From contig NC_081413.1 of assembly GCF_030272615.1 (NCBI RefSeq), positions 142,875,976 through 142,935,975 of the forward strand: a DNA stretch of 60,000 nt. Reading direction: 5' to 3'. Origin of the DNA: Cryptomeria japonica (Eukaryota > Streptophyta > Pinopsida > Cupressales > Cupressaceae). The translations under genes were made by a program, and so were the position numbers. Below, in pieces: positions 59,058 through 60,000 of the stretch. The first letter of the stretch is position 1. Each line of letters starts with the position of its first letter. Below the pieces are notes generated by a model that searched no databases, was not told the DNA's origin, and saw nothing but the letters and a program-made list of their open reading frames with translations.

Positions 59058-60000
59058 TGTATGCGGAAAAAGTGGTTGAATAAAACTTAATATGTGAAAA
59101 TTTAATTAAATACTAGTCCACACACACACACAGGACTTCTTGGTGCAAGCTATGGAGTAATAGCGTATTACTCAGCTTCCCAAGGAGGGTCCCATGGTTC
59201 TCTATCTCACAATGTCCCTCAAACCAATGTTTTTGCTCTCAGATCACTGAGCAAAATGGTTTAGGGATGGCAAATGCAAGAACGAGGGATGCACTAATAG
59301 TTTTTAGGATGAGATGTGTTAAGCTATGTATGATTTTAAGATGCAATAACTAAATGATAAGATGACAAGATTAGTATGAGTACTATCCTAGCATACTATA
59401 TTTAATCTATGATTGAGCTAAAATGATAAAGAAATTATTCTAAAGAGAGGCTAAATGATGAGCATATATAAAATGAGAAAGCTTGAAAGAATTTGAGCAT
59501 AAGTGTGATTCTACAAATTTGAAGGATGATTGTTGAGAATGGAGGAATGAGAGCTCTATTTATAGCATAAACAGGGCAATGGATGGTCAATATTGAAAGG
59601 TTTAATCAAGGGCCAGGTTTGAAAGTTGGGGATCCATGTGCATAATTGGCACCAATGAAATGGTGACAAGTGTCAACATAGGATTGGGTTGAGAAAAGAG
59701 GTTGGAGGCATTAAAGGCCTGAGAAGACCTCATGGTTATCTAAAGGCTAAGGGTCAAATCTAAGTTAGGCTTACCCACTGGATTAAGAGTTAATCCAAGG
59801 ATAAACCTTTATGCAAATGATTAAGAGATAATCATGGTCAAAGCATTAATGGCCTGATGAGACCCTTGGGTTGGATAGAGGTTGAGTCAAAACAAATGTT
59901 TTAACCATGTGGGACGGTTTGAATTAACCATTAATGGTTATTGGAGACTTTGGGGATTAAGTGGTTGAAGGTTGGAAGCCTTCAATGGTTTTCAAAGACT
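59058..60000 (-). repeat. 5' LTR of element E, cut by window edge
   Basis: 943 bp matching 43123 onward, with 13 substitutions and one single-base indel counted by eye. The TATA box CTATAAATAG is at 59555-59564. Confidence 0.92.

Larger units (their letters stand above)
43123..60000 (-). mobile_element. Element E: Tat-clade Ty3/gypsy element with antisense gene
   Basis: On the minus strand: 5' LTR (from beyond 60000 to 59058), primer site, 2.6-kb leader with motif arrays, leader ORF, gag, protease, G-patch, RT, RNase H, archaeal-type RNase H, integrase, a 4-kb 3' region with an antisense spliced PMD gene, polypurine tract and 3' LTR. Over the 943 bp visible in both LTRs I count 13 substitutions and one indel (about 98.6% identical), so it is the youngest element here. 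Even so, gag-pol has about a dozen stops and one frameshift. The left target pentamer is GCAAG (43118-43122). Confidence 0.9.

Noticed and set aside
1-60000. Host protein-coding, tRNA or rRNA gene
   Set aside because: I looked for cloverleaf-like or rRNA-like sequence and for non-transposon coding frames and found none I could support.

Overview
The window looks like a piece of a large, repeat-packed seed-plant genome, most likely a gymnosperm. That placement is an inference from the density of long, nested LTR retrotransposons, the Tat-clade, chromovirus and copia families present, and the absence of any recognisable host gene. I could run no search, so all family assignments rest on motifs read by eye. 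Almost the whole window is LTR-retrotransposon DNA in two nests.

Left nest (1-32045). The oldest piece is a minus-strand copia-type LTR (I, 31140-32045). Chromovirus D (+) inserted into it; its 3' LTR is about 4.3 kb (26846-31139) and only about 580 bp of its 5' LTR is visible. Tat-type element B (+) sits in D's 5' LTR. B is itself broken by A (-, 1-4902, 5' part only) and by C (+, 5163-13839). C is a complete non-autonomous element with a near-perfect 5-bp target duplication. It encodes one long reading frame with a protease-like and a G-patch-like domain but no RT or integrase.

Middle (32058-34983). A + strand copia-type LTR (H) is followed by about 2.2 kb of unassigned DNA that contains a purine-rich tract.

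Right nest (34984-60000). A Tat-type 3' LTR (G, -) is followed by an antisense exon with its own TATA box and a splice donor. A copia-type, apparently non-autonomous element F (+) is inserted in that intron. F carries a coiled-coil/zinc-knuckle ORF and an unidentified frame of about 1,115 codons. Element E (-, Tat clade) is inserted in F beside its repeated polypurine tracts. E has leader ORF, gag, protease, G-patch, RT, RNase H, archaeal-type RNase H and integrase. On the opposite strand, between integrase and 3' LTR, it carries a spliced plant-mobile-domain (PMD) pseudogene.

How the parts relate. A, B, E and G are diverged members of one Tat-like group, and C shares their protease/G-patch module. 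Comparing them shows conserved parts beyond gag-pol: a leader ORF that in E stops one base before the gag ATG; a pair of about 37-bp direct repeats in the 3' region of both B and E; an antisense promoter plus phase-0 first exon in both E and G; and arrays of a TAGCGCAT-like motif at both ends of E in opposite orientation. All elements carry nonsense codons and look individually defective. Frameshifts are rare and most stops are TAG or TGA, which suggests decay by cytosine deamination.
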